A stretch of 64,000 nucleotides of DNA from positions 1,364,001-1,428,000 of the forward strand of contig NZ_JACCAA010000001.1 in NCBI RefSeq assembly GCF_013408415.1, written 5' to 3'. Each line of letters begins with the position of its first letter. The stretch's first letter is position 1. A program made the translations under genes and the position numbers. This stretch comes from Nocardioides daedukensis (GTDB lineage Bacteria; Actinomycetota; Actinomycetes; Propionibacteriales; Nocardioidaceae). This document shows, piece by piece, positions 26,273 through 36,187 of the stretch. The notes beneath the pieces were generated by a model that saw only the letters and a list, made by a program, of their open reading frames with translations, ran no database searches and had not been told where the DNA came from.

Positions 26273-26512
26273 TCAGTGATCGGTGGGCTGGTCCTTGGCC
26301 TCGCGCACGTCACCGGGGCCGGCTCCGTAGACGCCGGCCTCCTTGGCCAGCTTGGCCTTGCGGATCTGGCGGGTGAAGCTCCAGCACAGCAGCGCAGTCG
26401 CGACGATCAGCCCCAGGAAGACCGCGAAGCCGGTCCAGCCCGCGACGACGTCCGCAGCCTCGGGAGTCTTCTTCTCCTCGGCAAGGACGGTGAGCAGGAA
26501 CAACGTCTTCAT
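26273..26512 (-). CDS. Small single-pass membrane protein downstream of mca
   Basis: A 79-residue protein with one membrane helix (about residues 21-45) after a short N-terminal hydrophobic start, and a basic, soluble C-terminus. I chose the ATG at 26512. The position directly after mca matches the small membrane protein Rv1083 next to mca (Rv1082) in M. tuberculosis (from memory), so the pair is conserved across actinobacteria although the function is unknown. Confidence 0.72.
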   Translation of the reverse strand: MKTLFLLTVLAEEKKTPEAADVVAGWTGFAVFLGLIVATALLCWSFTRQIRKAKLAKEAGVYGAGPGDVREAKDQPTDH

Positions 26513-26525
26513 GAGGACAACTCTC

Positions 26526-27428
26526 TCACTCGGTCCCGCGCGGGGCATCTGCGCCCCGGATGCCGGCGAACAGGTCGTCCTCGGGCTGGGTGGTCTCGAC
26601 CAGGCTCTCCACCAGCTCGAACTCCTCGGTCGGCCAGATCTCCTGCTGCAGAGCCAGCGGCACCGCGAACCAGTGCCCGTCCGGATCGATCTGGGTGGCG
26701 TGGGCGAGCAGGGCTTGGTCCCGGGTCGCGAAGAACTCGCCGCACGGCACCTTGGTGGTGATCCGGGCGTCGTGCTCGGGGTTCGGCTTCCACTGCTCGA
26801 GGCGCTCGGCCCACGGCGACTCCAGCCCGGCAGCGACCAGGGCCTCGTGGATGGCCACGGTCCGGGGACGGTTGAACCCGTGCTGGTAGTAGAGCTTCAG
26901 CGGCTGCCAGGCCGGACCGGCCTCGGGATATTGCTCCGGATCGGAGGCGGCCCGGAACGCGTGCATCGAGATGTTGTGGCACTGGATGTGGTCGGGGTGC
27001 GGATAGCCACCGTTCTCGTCGTACGTCGTGACGACGTGCGGCTTGAACTCGCGGATCAGCTTCACCAAGGGGGCAGCGGCCTCCTCGACGGGGACCAGCG
27101 CGAAGCACCCCTCGGGAAGCGGCGGCTTCGGGTCGCCCTCGGGCCAACCGGAGTCGATGAAGCCGAGCCAGTCCTGGGTGACGCCGAGGATGTCGCGGGC
27201 CCGCTCCATCTCGACGCGGCGGATCTCGGCGATGTTCTCCAGCACGTCGGGGCGATCCATGCGGGGGTTGAGGACCGAGCCGCGCTCGCCACCGGTGCAC
27301 GTGACGACGTGGACGTCGACGCCCTCGGCGACGTACTTCGCAGTGGTCGCGGCGCCCTTGCTGGACTCGTCATCCGGGTGGGCATGGACGTGCATGAGCC
27401 GGAGGCGCTCCGGCGGCTGGTTCTGCAT
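26526..27428 (-). CDS. mca: Mycothiol S-conjugate amidase
   Basis: A 300-residue zinc amidase of the LmbE-like family. The zinc-site motif HAHPDDE is at 15-21 and HPDH at 144-147. Mca cleaves mycothiol conjugates of toxins to release a mercapturic acid for export, whereas the related MshB makes mycothiol. The Mca identity is supported by the neighbours, DUF4307 and greA, which flank mca in mycobacteria too. The ATG at 27428 avoids overlap with the divergent DUF4307 gene. Confidence 0.93.
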   Translation of the reverse strand: MQNQPPERLRLMHVHAHPDDESSKGAATTAKYVAEGVDVHVVTCTGGERGSVLNPRMDRPDVLENIAEIRRVEMERARDILGVTQDWLGFIDSGWPEGDPKPPLPEGCFALVPVEEAAAPLVKLIREFKPHVVTTYDENGGYPHPDHIQCHNISMHAFRAASDPEQYPEAGPAWQPLKLYYQHGFNRPRTVAIHEALVAAGLESPWAERLEQWKPNPEHDARITTKVPCGEFFATRDQALLAHATQIDPDGHWFAVPLALQQEIWPTEEFELVESLVETTQPEDDLFAGIRGADAPRGTE

Positions 27429-27473
27429 GCTGAGGATTCTAGGTGCCGGTGGGTGGCATGGGATCATGGCCGG

Positions 27474-27863
27474 GTGAGTCTCGACCTGTCCGACCGTTAT
27501 GGCACGCGCCGATCCGGCCAACGCGTCGTCCTGATCGCGGCCTCGGCCGTGCTCACCGTCGTCTTCCTGGTCTGGCTCGGTTGGGTCGCCTGGTTCCACG
27601 CCAGCCCTGAGGTGCAGTCGGAGATGATGGGCTTCACGATCCAGGGCGAGCACACCGCGACAGCCGTGGTCAGCGTGGAACTGAGCGATGTCGACGACGC
27701 GAACTGCAAGTTGCGCGCGCTGGCCCAGGACCATGTCGTCGTGGGTGAGCACAACTTCAGTCCTGTCGACGGCCGCAATGAGGTCGAGATCCGGACCGAC
27801 CGCAAGGCAGATTCGATCGACTTGGTCGGCTGTACGTCGCCCGACCAGCCCCGCCCCCGCTGA
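27474..27863 (+). CDS. DUF4307 membrane protein
   Basis: A 129-residue protein with one membrane helix (about residues 20-44) and an exported beta-rich C-terminal domain holding two Cys residues (in DDANCKLRAL and VGCTSPD) that could form a disulfide. The GTG at 27474 is the only sensible start; the nearby ATG at 27466 is out of frame. It is divergent from mca with 45 bp between, a pairing conserved in mycobacteria (Rv1081c/Rv1082). The function is unknown. Confidence 0.8.
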   Translation: MSLDLSDRYGTRRSGQRVVLIAASAVLTVVFLVWLGWVAWFHASPEVQSEMMGFTIQGEHTATAVVSVELSDVDDANCKLRALAQDHVVVGEHNFSPVDGRNEVEIRTDRKADSIDLVGCTSPDQPRPR

Positions 27864-27902
27864 CCTGATCGGCAACAACGTGTCCCGATCGCGGGATTTT
27901 GG

Positions 27903-28057
27903 TAAAGTCTTCCATTCCACGCCTCGAGCAGGGCATGCTGTGCCGCCGACTGGAGCCGCACACGAGTAGCCCTCTGTGCGGAACGGTGAATACACCGACA
28001 GACCGTCGGAAAGACCGCCCGAGACGTCCCAACCGCACGCCTAGCAGGAGTTGACCC
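27903..28057 (+). promoter_or_regulatory. greA promoter region and long leader
   Basis: TAAAGT at 27903-27908 preceded by TTTTGG looks like a housekeeping -10 element; the -35 region is poor. This would give a leader of about 140 nucleotides before greA, containing small hairpins such as CCGAC/GTCGG and ending in the ribosome site AGGAG at 28046-28050. I recognise no riboswitch in it. Confidence 0.4.
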
Positions 28058-28552
28058 ATGACCGAGCAGGGAACGATCTGGCTTACCCAGGACGCTTACA
28101 ACAAGCTCCAGGGCGAACTCGAGGACCTCAAGGGACCGCTGCGCCAGGAGATCATCGAGAAGATCGCCGCTGCGCGCGACGAGGGCGACCTGAAGGAGAA
28201 CAGCGGCTACCACGCCGCCAAGGACCAGCAGGGCCAGCAGGAGGCGCGGATCCGCCAGCTCGAGGACATCCTTCGTCGTGCCGAGGTCGGCGAGACCCCG
28301 CCCGACGACGGTGTCGTCGAGCCCGGCATGGTCGTCGACGTCAAGCTGCTGGACTTCGACGAGACCGAGAAGTTCCTCCTCGGCGCCCGGGAGAACCTGC
28401 GCGAGGGCGACAGCCTGACCGTCTACTCCCCCGAGTCCGCCATGGGTGCGGCCATCAACGGTCGTAAGAAGGGCGAGACCGTCGCCTACAACGCGCCCAA
28501 CGGCAAGGAGCTCAAGGTCGAGATCCTCGACGCCGAGCCCTACCGCAGCTGA
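28058..28552 (+). CDS. greA: Transcription elongation factor GreA
   Basis: A 164-residue GreA. The N-terminal coiled coil covers about residues 8-80, with the acidic tip motif DEGDLKENSGYH that enters the polymerase secondary channel and positions magnesium for cleavage of backtracked RNA. The FKBP-like C-terminal domain covers about 85-164. Full length, ATG start, AGGAG ribosome site, followed by a strong hairpin. Confidence 0.95.
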   Translation: MTEQGTIWLTQDAYNKLQGELEDLKGPLRQEIIEKIAAARDEGDLKENSGYHAAKDQQGQQEARIRQLEDILRRAEVGETPPDDGVVEPGMVVDVKLLDFDETEKFLLGARENLREGDSLTVYSPESAMGAAINGRKKGETVAYNAPNGKELKVEILDAEPYRS

Positions 28553-28586
28553 CCCTTCGGGTCATCCGGGCCACCAGACCCGACTT

Positions 28587-28624
28587 CCGAGTGCCGCGCT
28601 TCCTCCGGGGAGCGCGGCACTCGG
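28587..28624 (+). terminator. Intrinsic-type terminator after greA
   Basis: A perfect 14-bp stem (CCGAGTGCCGCGCT with its complement) around a 10-base loop starts 34 bp after the greA stop. There is no long U-tract, as is common for actinobacterial terminators. Confidence 0.75.
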
Positions 28625-28685
28625 CCATTTCGCGCGAAGGCGACCGGACGACTGGGTCTGGTCCGTGTACCAGCGGGGCTCAGAA

Positions 28686-28804
28686 CGTCAACTGGCGACG
28701 GGTCGGCGAACCTCGCAGCGTCAATTGGCGACGGGTCGGCGAACCTCGCAGCGTCAATTCGCGACGGGTCAGCGGGGGTCAGGATGGGTGAATTCACGAC
28801 GGGT
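28686..28804. repeat. Intergenic tandem repeat of 33 bp
   Basis: Two nearly identical 33-bp units (28686-28718 and 28719-28751, one C/T difference) are followed by a partial third unit (from 28752) and a degenerate fourth (28787-28804). The shared core is GTCAATTGGCGACGGGTC with an AATT centre. No open frame here looks real, and there is no spacer between units. It lies between the greA terminator and the end of ilvA. Confidence 0.8.
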
Positions 28805-28811
28805 GGGCGGG

Positions 28812-30026
28812 TTACTCGTGGACGGTGTAGCCGCGTTCACGTAGCCGGGTGAGCAGGGTGCTCGCGTGGTCGGGGCCACGGGTCTCGAGCTGGACCTGGA
28901 CCTCCACCTCGTCGAGCAGCAGCGTCGGGGAGATCCGCTCGTGCACCACCTCGAGCACGTTCGCCTGCAGCTCGGCGAGCTCGGTCAGCAGGGTGGCCAG
29001 GCCACCGGGTGCGTCCGGGATCAGCACCTGCAGGTTCAGGTAGCGCCCGGCCGAGGCCATTCCGTGCCGGATCACCTTGCCCAGCAGCAACGGGTCGATG
29101 TTGCCCCCGGAGAGCACCGCCACGGCGGGGGTCTCGAAGCGCTTCGGGTCGTCGAGCATCGCTGCCACTGCGGCCGCGCCAGCCGGCTCGACGACCATCT
29201 TCGCCCGCTCCAGCAAGGACAGCAGCGCGCGGGAGAGCGACTCCTCCGAGACGGTGAGCACCTCGTCGACTGCACCACGGATCGCCGCGAACGGGACCTC
29301 GCCCGGGCAGCCGACCGCGATGCCGTCGGCCATCGTGGACATCTGCTCCAGGGGTACGGGCTCGCCGGCCAGCAGCGATGCCGGCAGCGCCGCGGCGCCC
29401 TCGGCCTGGACCCCGATCACGCGTACGTCGGGGCGCAGCGCCTTGATCGCCACCGCCATCCCCGCGATCAGTCCGCCACCCCCGGTGGGGACCAGCACGG
29501 TGCGTACGTCCGGGACCTGCTCGAGGACCTCGAGGCCGGTCGTACCCTGCCCGGCGACGATGTCCTCGTGGTCGAACGGGTGGATCAGCACGGCGCCGGT
29601 CTCGTCGGCGAACTTCCGTGCTGCGACGAGCGCCTGATCGATGTACTTCCCGTGAAAGACCACGTCAGCGCCGTAGGCGCGAGTCGCCTTCTCCTTGGGG
29701 ATGGGTGCCCCCTCGGGCATGAAGACCGTCGAACGAATGCCGAGCAGGCTTGCCGCGAGGGCCACGCCCTGGGCATGGTTGCCGGCCGAGGCAGCCACCA
29801 CACCGCGCGCCCGCTCCTCCTCGCTGAGCCGCGAGATCCGCAGGTAGGCCCCGCGGATCTTGAACGAACCGGTGCGCTGGAGGTTCTCGCACTTGAGCGA
29901 GACCGAGCCACCGGCCAGCTGGGACAGCCAGCGTGACTCCTCCATCGGGGTCCGCACGGCGACCCCGGCAAGCACCTCTCGGGCAGCTTCGATGTCGGCC
30001 AGCCGGACGATGGGGACCTCACTCAT
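28812..30026 (-). CDS. ilvA: Threonine ammonia-lyase with C-terminal ACT domain
   Basis: A 404-residue PLP enzyme of the short IlvA/TdcB type. The PLP Lys is K56 in TGSFKIRGA, and the glycine loop PTGGGGLIAG and the phosphate-binding SAGNHAQG are present. A single ACT domain follows from about residue 325. It deaminates threonine to 2-oxobutanoate, feeding isoleucine synthesis or threonine breakdown. It overlaps the AI-2E transporter stop by 8 bp, so the two are co-transcribed. Confidence 0.92.
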   Translation of the reverse strand: MSEVPIVRLADIEAAREVLAGVAVRTPMEESRWLSQLAGGSVSLKCENLQRTGSFKIRGAYLRISRLSEEERARGVVAASAGNHAQGVALAASLLGIRSTVFMPEGAPIPKEKATRAYGADVVFHGKYIDQALVAARKFADETGAVLIHPFDHEDIVAGQGTTGLEVLEQVPDVRTVLVPTGGGGLIAGMAVAIKALRPDVRVIGVQAEGAAALPASLLAGEPVPLEQMSTMADGIAVGCPGEVPFAAIRGAVDEVLTVSEESLSRALLSLLERAKMVVEPAGAAAVAAMLDDPKRFETPAVAVLSGGNIDPLLLGKVIRHGMASAGRYLNLQVLIPDAPGGLATLLTELAELQANVLEVVHERISPTLLLDEVEVQVQLETRGPDHASTLLTRLRERGYTVHE

Positions 30027-31458
30027 GCTCGCTCCTGTCCGCGTCGTGTCTGTCCGCCATCGACTCGCGATCGTCCGGTCTGTCCGGCACCTCGTCCTCG
30101 AGCGCGTCCGAGGACTCCTCCCCCACCTCGGTGAAGGAGGCGAGGTGCTGGCCGACCGCGTTGACCACCGCCGCCAGCGGCACCGCGATCAGCGCGCCAC
30201 CGATGCCGGCGACCAGGACGCCGCAACCGATCGCGACGATCACCCCGAGCGGGTGCACCGAGACGAATCGGCCCATCAGGAACGGCTGCAGGATGTGGCC
30301 CTCGACCTGCTGGACCAGGATCACGCCGCCGAGCATCAGCAACGCGTCCAACGGCCCCTCGGCCACCAGTGCGACCAGCACGGCGACGGAGCCGGCCACG
30401 GTCGCGCCGACCATCGGGATGAACGAGCCCAGGAAGACCAGCACACCCAGCGGCAGCACCAGCGGGACACCCAGCAGGTAGGCGACGATCATGATCCCGA
30501 CCGCGTCGACCAGGGCCACGATCACGGTGGCGCGCACGAACTGGGTAAGCGACACCCACGCGACCTGCCCCGACGAGTCGACCCGCTCGCGGGCAGCACG
30601 GGGGAACATCCGCACGATCCAGGCCCAGATCCGGTGACCGTCGGCGAGGAAGAAGTAGGTCGCGAACAGCACGATGAAGATCCCGGCCAGGACGTGGCCC
30701 AGGGCGGTGCCGAGCTCGGTGACCTGACTGAGCACCTCACCGTCCTTGGTGCGCGAGGTGATGGTGTCCTGCGCCTGCTCGATCCAGCCGTTGATCTGTG
30801 AGTCACTGGCGTTGAGCGGTCCGTCGCGCAGCCAGGTGCGGATCTCCTCCAGCCCGGTGACCACCTGGTCTGCCAGCTGGGTTCCGCCCTTGATCACCTC
30901 GCGACCCACGAAGGTGAGCAGCGCGCCGAGCATGCCGAGGCCGGTCAGGGTCACCAGGCCGGCAGAGACCGACTGCGGGATGCCGATCCGCTTCAGGGCC
31001 CGGACTCCCGGGTTGGCCAGGGCAGCGATGAGCAGGGCGATGATCAACGGCAGCGTGATCACGGCGAAGTAGCGGAGCGCCCACAGGACGGCCAACAACG
31101 CAGCCGCGATGGTCAGGAACCGCCAGGCCCACGACGCGGCCAGGTCCAGTGCCCACGGCACCTGTGCCGGACGGAAGTTGGAGGGGCCGGTCTCGATCGG
31201 ACGGACCTCGGTGCGACGCTCGGCACGCAACAGCGCCCACTGGTGGGCCAGCTGCTGGGTGAGCCGCTCAGAGAGGCGGTCCTCCTCGGCACCGTCCCGG
31301 TCACCGTGACGATCACTGCCCCGGTCAGCGCCTCTGCGGCTGCCCAGGATGCGGGGACGTCGCCGGTGCTCCTCCTCGCGCTGGGTCATCTCCGGGTCGA
31401 GTGCGGGATCGCCGCCGGTCTCGCCGGAGCCTGTCGTGTCGTCGGGCTCGTTGGTCAC
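30019..31458 (-). CDS. AI-2E family transporter (DUF20)
   Basis: A 479-residue membrane protein. A hydrophilic, charged N-terminus of about 105 residues precedes the AI-2E transporter domain, which has about eight membrane segments and the GSFIPMVGA loop typical of the family. It ends with a charged tail. Members export autoinducer-2 in some enterics or act as sodium/proton antiporters elsewhere; the substrate here is unknown. GTG start, 23 bp after the MutL-like gene. Confidence 0.87.
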   Translation of the reverse strand: MTNEPDDTTGSGETGGDPALDPEMTQREEEHRRRPRILGSRRGADRGSDRHGDRDGAEEDRLSERLTQQLAHQWALLRAERRTEVRPIETGPSNFRPAQVPWALDLAASWAWRFLTIAAALLAVLWALRYFAVITLPLIIALLIAALANPGVRALKRIGIPQSVSAGLVTLTGLGMLGALLTFVGREVIKGGTQLADQVVTGLEEIRTWLRDGPLNASDSQINGWIEQAQDTITSRTKDGEVLSQVTELGTALGHVLAGIFIVLFATYFFLADGHRIWAWIVRMFPRAARERVDSSGQVAWVSLTQFVRATVIVALVDAVGIMIVAYLLGVPLVLPLGVLVFLGSFIPMVGATVAGSVAVLVALVAEGPLDALLMLGGVILVQQVEGHILQPFLMGRFVSVHPLGVIVAIGCGVLVAGIGGALIAVPLAAVVNAVGQHLASFTEVGEESSDALEDEVPDRPDDRESMADRHDADRSEHE

Positions 31459-31481
31459 GCTCGACAGGCTATGTCAACGAA

Positions 31482-32837
31482 TCAGGCGTTCGGGCGCGAC
31501 AGGCTGCGCGCCAGTGCCCGCGCTGCGTGGGGATGGTCGGTGACCAGCAAACCGATCGCCGCGAGGACGTAGTCGCGGTCGACGACGACCCGCGGTGACT
31601 CCGGGAACTGCCAGCCACCGTCGGCATCCGCGGCCAGGATCCGTCGGGCGGTCGGCTCGTCCGCGGCGCGGAGCACCCCGCCCGAGCCGACCAGCAGGTC
31701 GACCTCGCGCAGGTCCGTTCCGGTGCGCTCCACCACCCGCCCGTCCGGGCCGAGCACGACGCGGGAACGACCGGCGTGGCGACGCAGGGCGATCGAGGTC
31801 GCCGTGGCGGCCAGGATGACGTCGTACTCGCGCTCGCGCTCGTCGAGCGGCAGCAGCCCCGGGTCCGCCAACCGGCGCCGCGCGGCGTCCTCAAGCCCGG
31901 ACAGGTCACCCAGCACTCCGCCTGCGACCCCCTCCTCGACGGTGGAGACCGCTGACCAGCGCATCCCCAGGTCACCCTCGACCGTTCGCGTGACCGGGGT
32001 GGGTGCCACGACGTCGCGGGCCAACCCGTCGTCGGTGCGGGCGGTGTCGGGATCCACCTCGATCACCGAGTGGACGTCGGTGGTGGCGCCGCCGATGTCG
32101 ACGACGGCGACGTCGCCCACCAGGGCGGCGACGACCTCGACGCCGGAGAGTACGACGTCCGGTGTCGCGCCCCGGACCATCGCCGGGAAGTCAGCCCGAC
32201 GGCTCAGGCCCTTGCCGCCGATGACATGCGCCAGGAACATCTCGCGCACCGCCGACCGCGCCGGTGCCGGGTGGAGGACGCCGATCTGCGGAACCATGTT
32301 GTCGGCCAGGACGTGCGGCTGACCCGCAAGGATCTTCGCCACCCGATCCTGGGCCTCGATGTTGCCGGCGACCACGACGGGACCGCTCCACGCCGAGTCG
32401 GCGATCACCTGCGCGGCCGAGCAGATCGGCTCGGGGTTGCCCCCGTCCGTGCCGCCGGTCAGCAGCACCACATCAGGCCGCGACTCGAGCAGGACGTCGC
32501 TGAACCCGGGTGTCTGCGCCACCGCGACCACTGCGACCACCTTGCCGCCGCTGCTCAACGCGACCCGTCGGCCCGCTTCCGCGGTGACGAGCTCCTCGTT
32601 GCCGACCACCGCGATCCGCAGGCCCCCACCGGCCGAGGAGCAGGCCAGCACCTGCGCCGTACCTGCCCGGTCGTCCACCGCGGCCAGCTGCTCACGACAG
32701 TCGTCGAAGCCGTCCAGCACATCGGTCGTCAGGGTGGTCGGATGCGCGGCGGAGCCGACCACGGCGCCGTCCTCCAGGTCGACCAGGAGCGCCTTGGTGA
32801 ACGTGGACCCGAAGTCCACGCAGATCGCGAGTGCCAA
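31482..32837 (-). CDS. Glutamate-mutase-L-like (MutL, PF13941) ATPase-fold protein
   Basis: A 451-residue member of the GlmL/MutL family of the ASKHA (actin-Hsp70) fold. The phosphate-1 motif is VDFGSTFTK near the N-terminus, and VVDIGGATTDVHS supplies the second. Family members are found with B12-dependent aminomutases and are thought to act as repair or assembly chaperones. No mutase or B12 enzyme is in the window; the gene follows metB instead. The start is TTG at 32837, since a nearby ATG is out of frame. Confidence 0.83.
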   Translation of the reverse strand: MALAICVDFGSTFTKALLVDLEDGAVVGSAAHPTTLTTDVLDGFDDCREQLAAVDDRAGTAQVLACSSAGGGLRIAVVGNEELVTAEAGRRVALSSGGKVVAVVAVAQTPGFSDVLLESRPDVVLLTGGTDGGNPEPICSAAQVIADSAWSGPVVVAGNIEAQDRVAKILAGQPHVLADNMVPQIGVLHPAPARSAVREMFLAHVIGGKGLSRRADFPAMVRGATPDVVLSGVEVVAALVGDVAVVDIGGATTDVHSVIEVDPDTARTDDGLARDVVAPTPVTRTVEGDLGMRWSAVSTVEEGVAGGVLGDLSGLEDAARRRLADPGLLPLDEREREYDVILAATATSIALRRHAGRSRVVLGPDGRVVERTGTDLREVDLLVGSGGVLRAADEPTARRILAADADGGWQFPESPRVVVDRDYVLAAIGLLVTDHPHAARALARSLSRPNA

Positions 32838-32846
32838 GGCAGTCGG

Positions 32847-34010
32847 TCATCCCAGGGCCCGGTCGAGGTCGGCGATCAGGTCGTCCGCGGTCTCGATGCC
32901 GACACTGAGCCGGACCAGGTCGGCGGGCACCTCGAGCTCGGTGCCCGCGACGGAAGCATGGGTCATCCGGCCCGGGTGCTCGATCAGCGACTCGACGCCG
33001 CCGAGCGACTCGCCCAGGGTGAAGACCTCGGCCCGGGCACAGGCGTCCAGCGCGGCTTGCTCTCCCTGGGCGACCCGGAACGACACGATGCCGCCGTACC
33101 GCTTCATCTGCCTGCTGGCGACGGCGTGGCCGGGGTGCTCCTCGAGGCCGGGGTAGATCACCTGGGCGACCTTCGGGTGTCCGGTGAGGAACTCGACGAC
33201 CTTCTCGGCGTTGTCACAGTGCCTGTCCATCCGCACGCCGAGGGTCTTGAGCCCGCGGTGCACCAGGAAGGAGTCGAAGGGGCCGGCCACGGCGCCGATG
33301 GAGTTCTGGTGGAAGCCGATCGTGTCGGCGACGTCGAGGTCGCGGACCACGAGTGCGCCGCCGACCACGTCGGAGTGGCCGCCGGCATATTTCGTCGTGG
33401 AGTGCACGACGACGTCGGCGCCGAGGGTCAGCGGCTGCTGGAGGTAGGAGGAGGCGAAGGTGTTGTCCACGACGAGCAGGGCGCCGGCCTCGTGCGCGAC
33501 TCCGGCCAGCGCCTCGATGTCACCGACGTTGAGCAGCGGGTTGGTGGGAGTCTCGAGCCAGACCAGCTTGGTCTGTCCCGGGCGGATCGCGGCCCGGACC
33601 GCGTCGACGTCGGAGACTGCGGCCGGGCTGTTCTCCAGGCCCCAGGCACGCTCGACCTTCTCAAACAGGCGATAGGTGCCGCCATAGGCGTCGTCGGGGA
33701 CGACCACGTGGTCGCCGGGGCGGCACAGGGAACGGACCAGGGTGTCCTCGGCGGCCAGGCCGGAGGCGAACGCGAATCCGCGCTCCCCCTCCTCGAGTGC
33801 GGCCAGCACACCCTCGAGCGCAGTGCGCGTGGGGTTCGCCGAGCGACTGTATTCGTAGCCGCCGCGCAGGCCACCGACACCGTCCTGCTTGTAGGTGCTG
33901 GTGGCATAGATCGGCGGGATCACCGCGCCGGTCGCCTCGTCCGGCTCGTAGCCGGCGTGGATCGCACGCGTCTCGAATCCTGACTTGTTCCTGTGCTCCT
34001 GAGTGCTCAC
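32847..34010 (-). CDS. metB: Cystathionine gamma-synthase / gamma-lyase
   Basis: A 387-residue Cys/Met-metabolism PLP enzyme with the PLP Lys K207 in HSTTKYAGGHSD and the YSRSANPTR entry segment. In actinobacteria this enzyme is called MetB but may also cleave cystathionine. Because the window also encodes a cystathionine beta-synthase (47404-48798), it could be the second half of a reverse transsulfuration route to cysteine. GTG start; 9 bp before the MutL-like gene. Confidence 0.9.
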   Translation of the reverse strand: MSTQEHRNKSGFETRAIHAGYEPDEATGAVIPPIYATSTYKQDGVGGLRGGYEYSRSANPTRTALEGVLAALEEGERGFAFASGLAAEDTLVRSLCRPGDHVVVPDDAYGGTYRLFEKVERAWGLENSPAAVSDVDAVRAAIRPGQTKLVWLETPTNPLLNVGDIEALAGVAHEAGALLVVDNTFASSYLQQPLTLGADVVVHSTTKYAGGHSDVVGGALVVRDLDVADTIGFHQNSIGAVAGPFDSFLVHRGLKTLGVRMDRHCDNAEKVVEFLTGHPKVAQVIYPGLEEHPGHAVASRQMKRYGGIVSFRVAQGEQAALDACARAEVFTLGESLGGVESLIEHPGRMTHASVAGTELEVPADLVRLSVGIETADDLIADLDRALG

Positions 34011-34083
34011 CCTCGCACCCTACTCACTCCGGGCCGATGACGAGCAGGGCGTGTCCCGGGGCCGCCGGTCTCGTTGGAGGCTC

Positions 34084-35007
34084 ATGGGTCGCATTCGAGG
34101 TCGCACCAGGATCGTCGCCGCAGCAACCACCGCCGCACTGGCCGGAATCCTGCACGGTCCCGTGCCGGTGGCGGCCGAGCCGTCACCGCTCGTGGTCGGA
34201 CTCGGCACCCTGCTCGACTCGACGATCGCCCTGCTCCCGCCCGCCCCGGCCGAGCACACGCCGTACGCCGGTCAGACCTGTCCCGACGGGTCCTCCACCT
34301 GCATCGACGCGACCATCGCGCGGATGCAGGAGCGCCTCGCCGGGCTGGCCGAGAGTTGCGAGCACTCGGTGATCTTCTCCCTGGCCTACCTGCGGGTCAC
34401 CGAGGACGTGCGCGAGGCGGTCCGCGAGGGTGACTACGTCGACCCGGTGTGGCTGGGCCAGGTCGACGCCGTCTTCGCCGAGGACTACTTCGAGACCGTG
34501 GCGAACTGGGAGGCTGGCCGCAAGGACCTGGTCCCCAGGGCGTGGCAGATCGCATTGGCGGCCGAGGACGACCGGTCGATGAGCGCCTTGGGCAACTTCA
34601 TGCTCGCGATGAACGCACACATCAACCGCGACTTCCCGCACGTCACCGCGGAGGTGGGGCTGACCGGCGCCGACGGGACCTCGCACAAGCGCGACCACGA
34701 CATGTACAACAAGCGGCTCGACGCACTGCTGGACCCGGTCTTCACCGAGATGGCTGCGCGGTTCGACCCGACCTTCGACGACCTGGACATCTCGGTCCCG
34801 GCGGCGGTGATCATGCGCGGGTGGCGCGAGATGGTCTGGCGCCATGCAGAAGCCCTGGTGCTGGCCCCGACGCCGGCCGCGAAGCGACTGGTCGTCCAGG
34901 AGATCGAGGCGTACGCCGCCGCGCAGGCACTGATGATCCGCACGATGTTCGCCATCCCCGACTCCGCGAAGCGCGACGCCTGGTGCGCGCAGCACGGCCG
35001 CGGATGA
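34084..35007 (+). CDS. Secreted DUF5995 family protein
   Basis: A 307-residue protein with an N-terminal signal peptide (about 1-27, ending PVAAEPS). It is predicted helical throughout and carries the family-typical [10 protein letters not shown] motif and a pair of Cys residues that may form a disulfide (TCPDGSSTC). I chose the ATG at 34084 so that the signal peptide is at the very N-terminus. The function is unknown. It is divergent from metB and followed 56 bp later by msrA. Confidence 0.78.
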   Translation: MGRIRGRTRIVAAATTAALAGILHGPVPVAAEPSPLVVGLGTLLDSTIALLPPAPAEHTPYAGQTCPDGSSTCIDATIARMQERLAGLAESCEHSVIFSLAYLRVTEDVREAVREGDYVDPVWLGQVDAVFAEDYFETVANWEAGRKDLVPRAWQIALAAEDDRSMSALGNFMLAMNAHINRDFPHVTAEVGLTGADGTSHKRDHDMYNKRLDALLDPVFTEMAARFDPTFDDLDISVPAAVIMRGWREMVWRHAEALVLAPTPAAKRLVVQEIEAYAAAQALMIRTMFAIPDSAKRDAWCAQHGRG

Positions 35008-35063
35008 TCTGGCCCGCTTGGGTTGTTGTGGACACTGGAAGCATCACCGACCGACGAGGAGCC

Positions 35064-35708
<645 letters not shown>

Positions 35709-35785
35709 TCGTGTCGATTCCTGCCGTTCCCGTTCGTCACTGAGGTGAGGGCGGGCACCCGGCCCGCGCGAGACGAGGAGCAGTC

Positions 35786-36142
35786 ATGGCCGAATATCTC
35801 ATCTACTTCAACCAGCAGTGGGTCGGCGACCACGACGAGGAATGGTTCCGCGGCCGGGTCGCGCCGTCGATGGCGGCCGTGCGCGAGATGGAGGCCGCCG
35901 GCGTCCTCGTCTTCGCGGGCGGTCTCGAGGAGAACGCCCCGGATGTGTTCAGCGTCGACCCGACCAGCGGAACGCCGGTGGTCAGCGACGGTCCGTTCGT
36001 GGAGACCACCGAGTTCCTGGGCGGCCTGACCATCGTCGACGTGCCGGACCACGAGACAGCGCAGAAGTGGGCCAGCCGGATCGCCGAGGGGTGTGGGTGG
36101 CCGATGGAAGTACGCCGCTTCGCCCCCAGCCCCCAGCTCTGA
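35786..36142 (+). CDS. YCII-related domain protein
   Basis: A 118-residue YCII-family protein with a ferredoxin-like fold. The conserved pattern includes the acidic GGLEENA segment and a FVETTEFLGGLTIVDV strand. Relatives are small proteins of unknown enzymology, some fused to sigma factors. GAGGAG lies 8 bases before the ATG. Confidence 0.82.
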   Translation: MAEYLIYFNQQWVGDHDEEWFRGRVAPSMAAVREMEAAGVLVFAGGLEENAPDVFSVDPTSGTPVVSDGPFVETTEFLGGLTIVDVPDHETAQKWASRIAEGCGWPMEVRRFAPSPQL

Positions 36143-36187
36143 CTCGAGTCGAGGTCTGACCCGGCCCCATCGGGCATGCTGGGACCC

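Noticed and set aside
28686..28804. Possible CRISPR array
   Set aside because: Units are directly adjacent with no unique spacers, and no cas genes are present.
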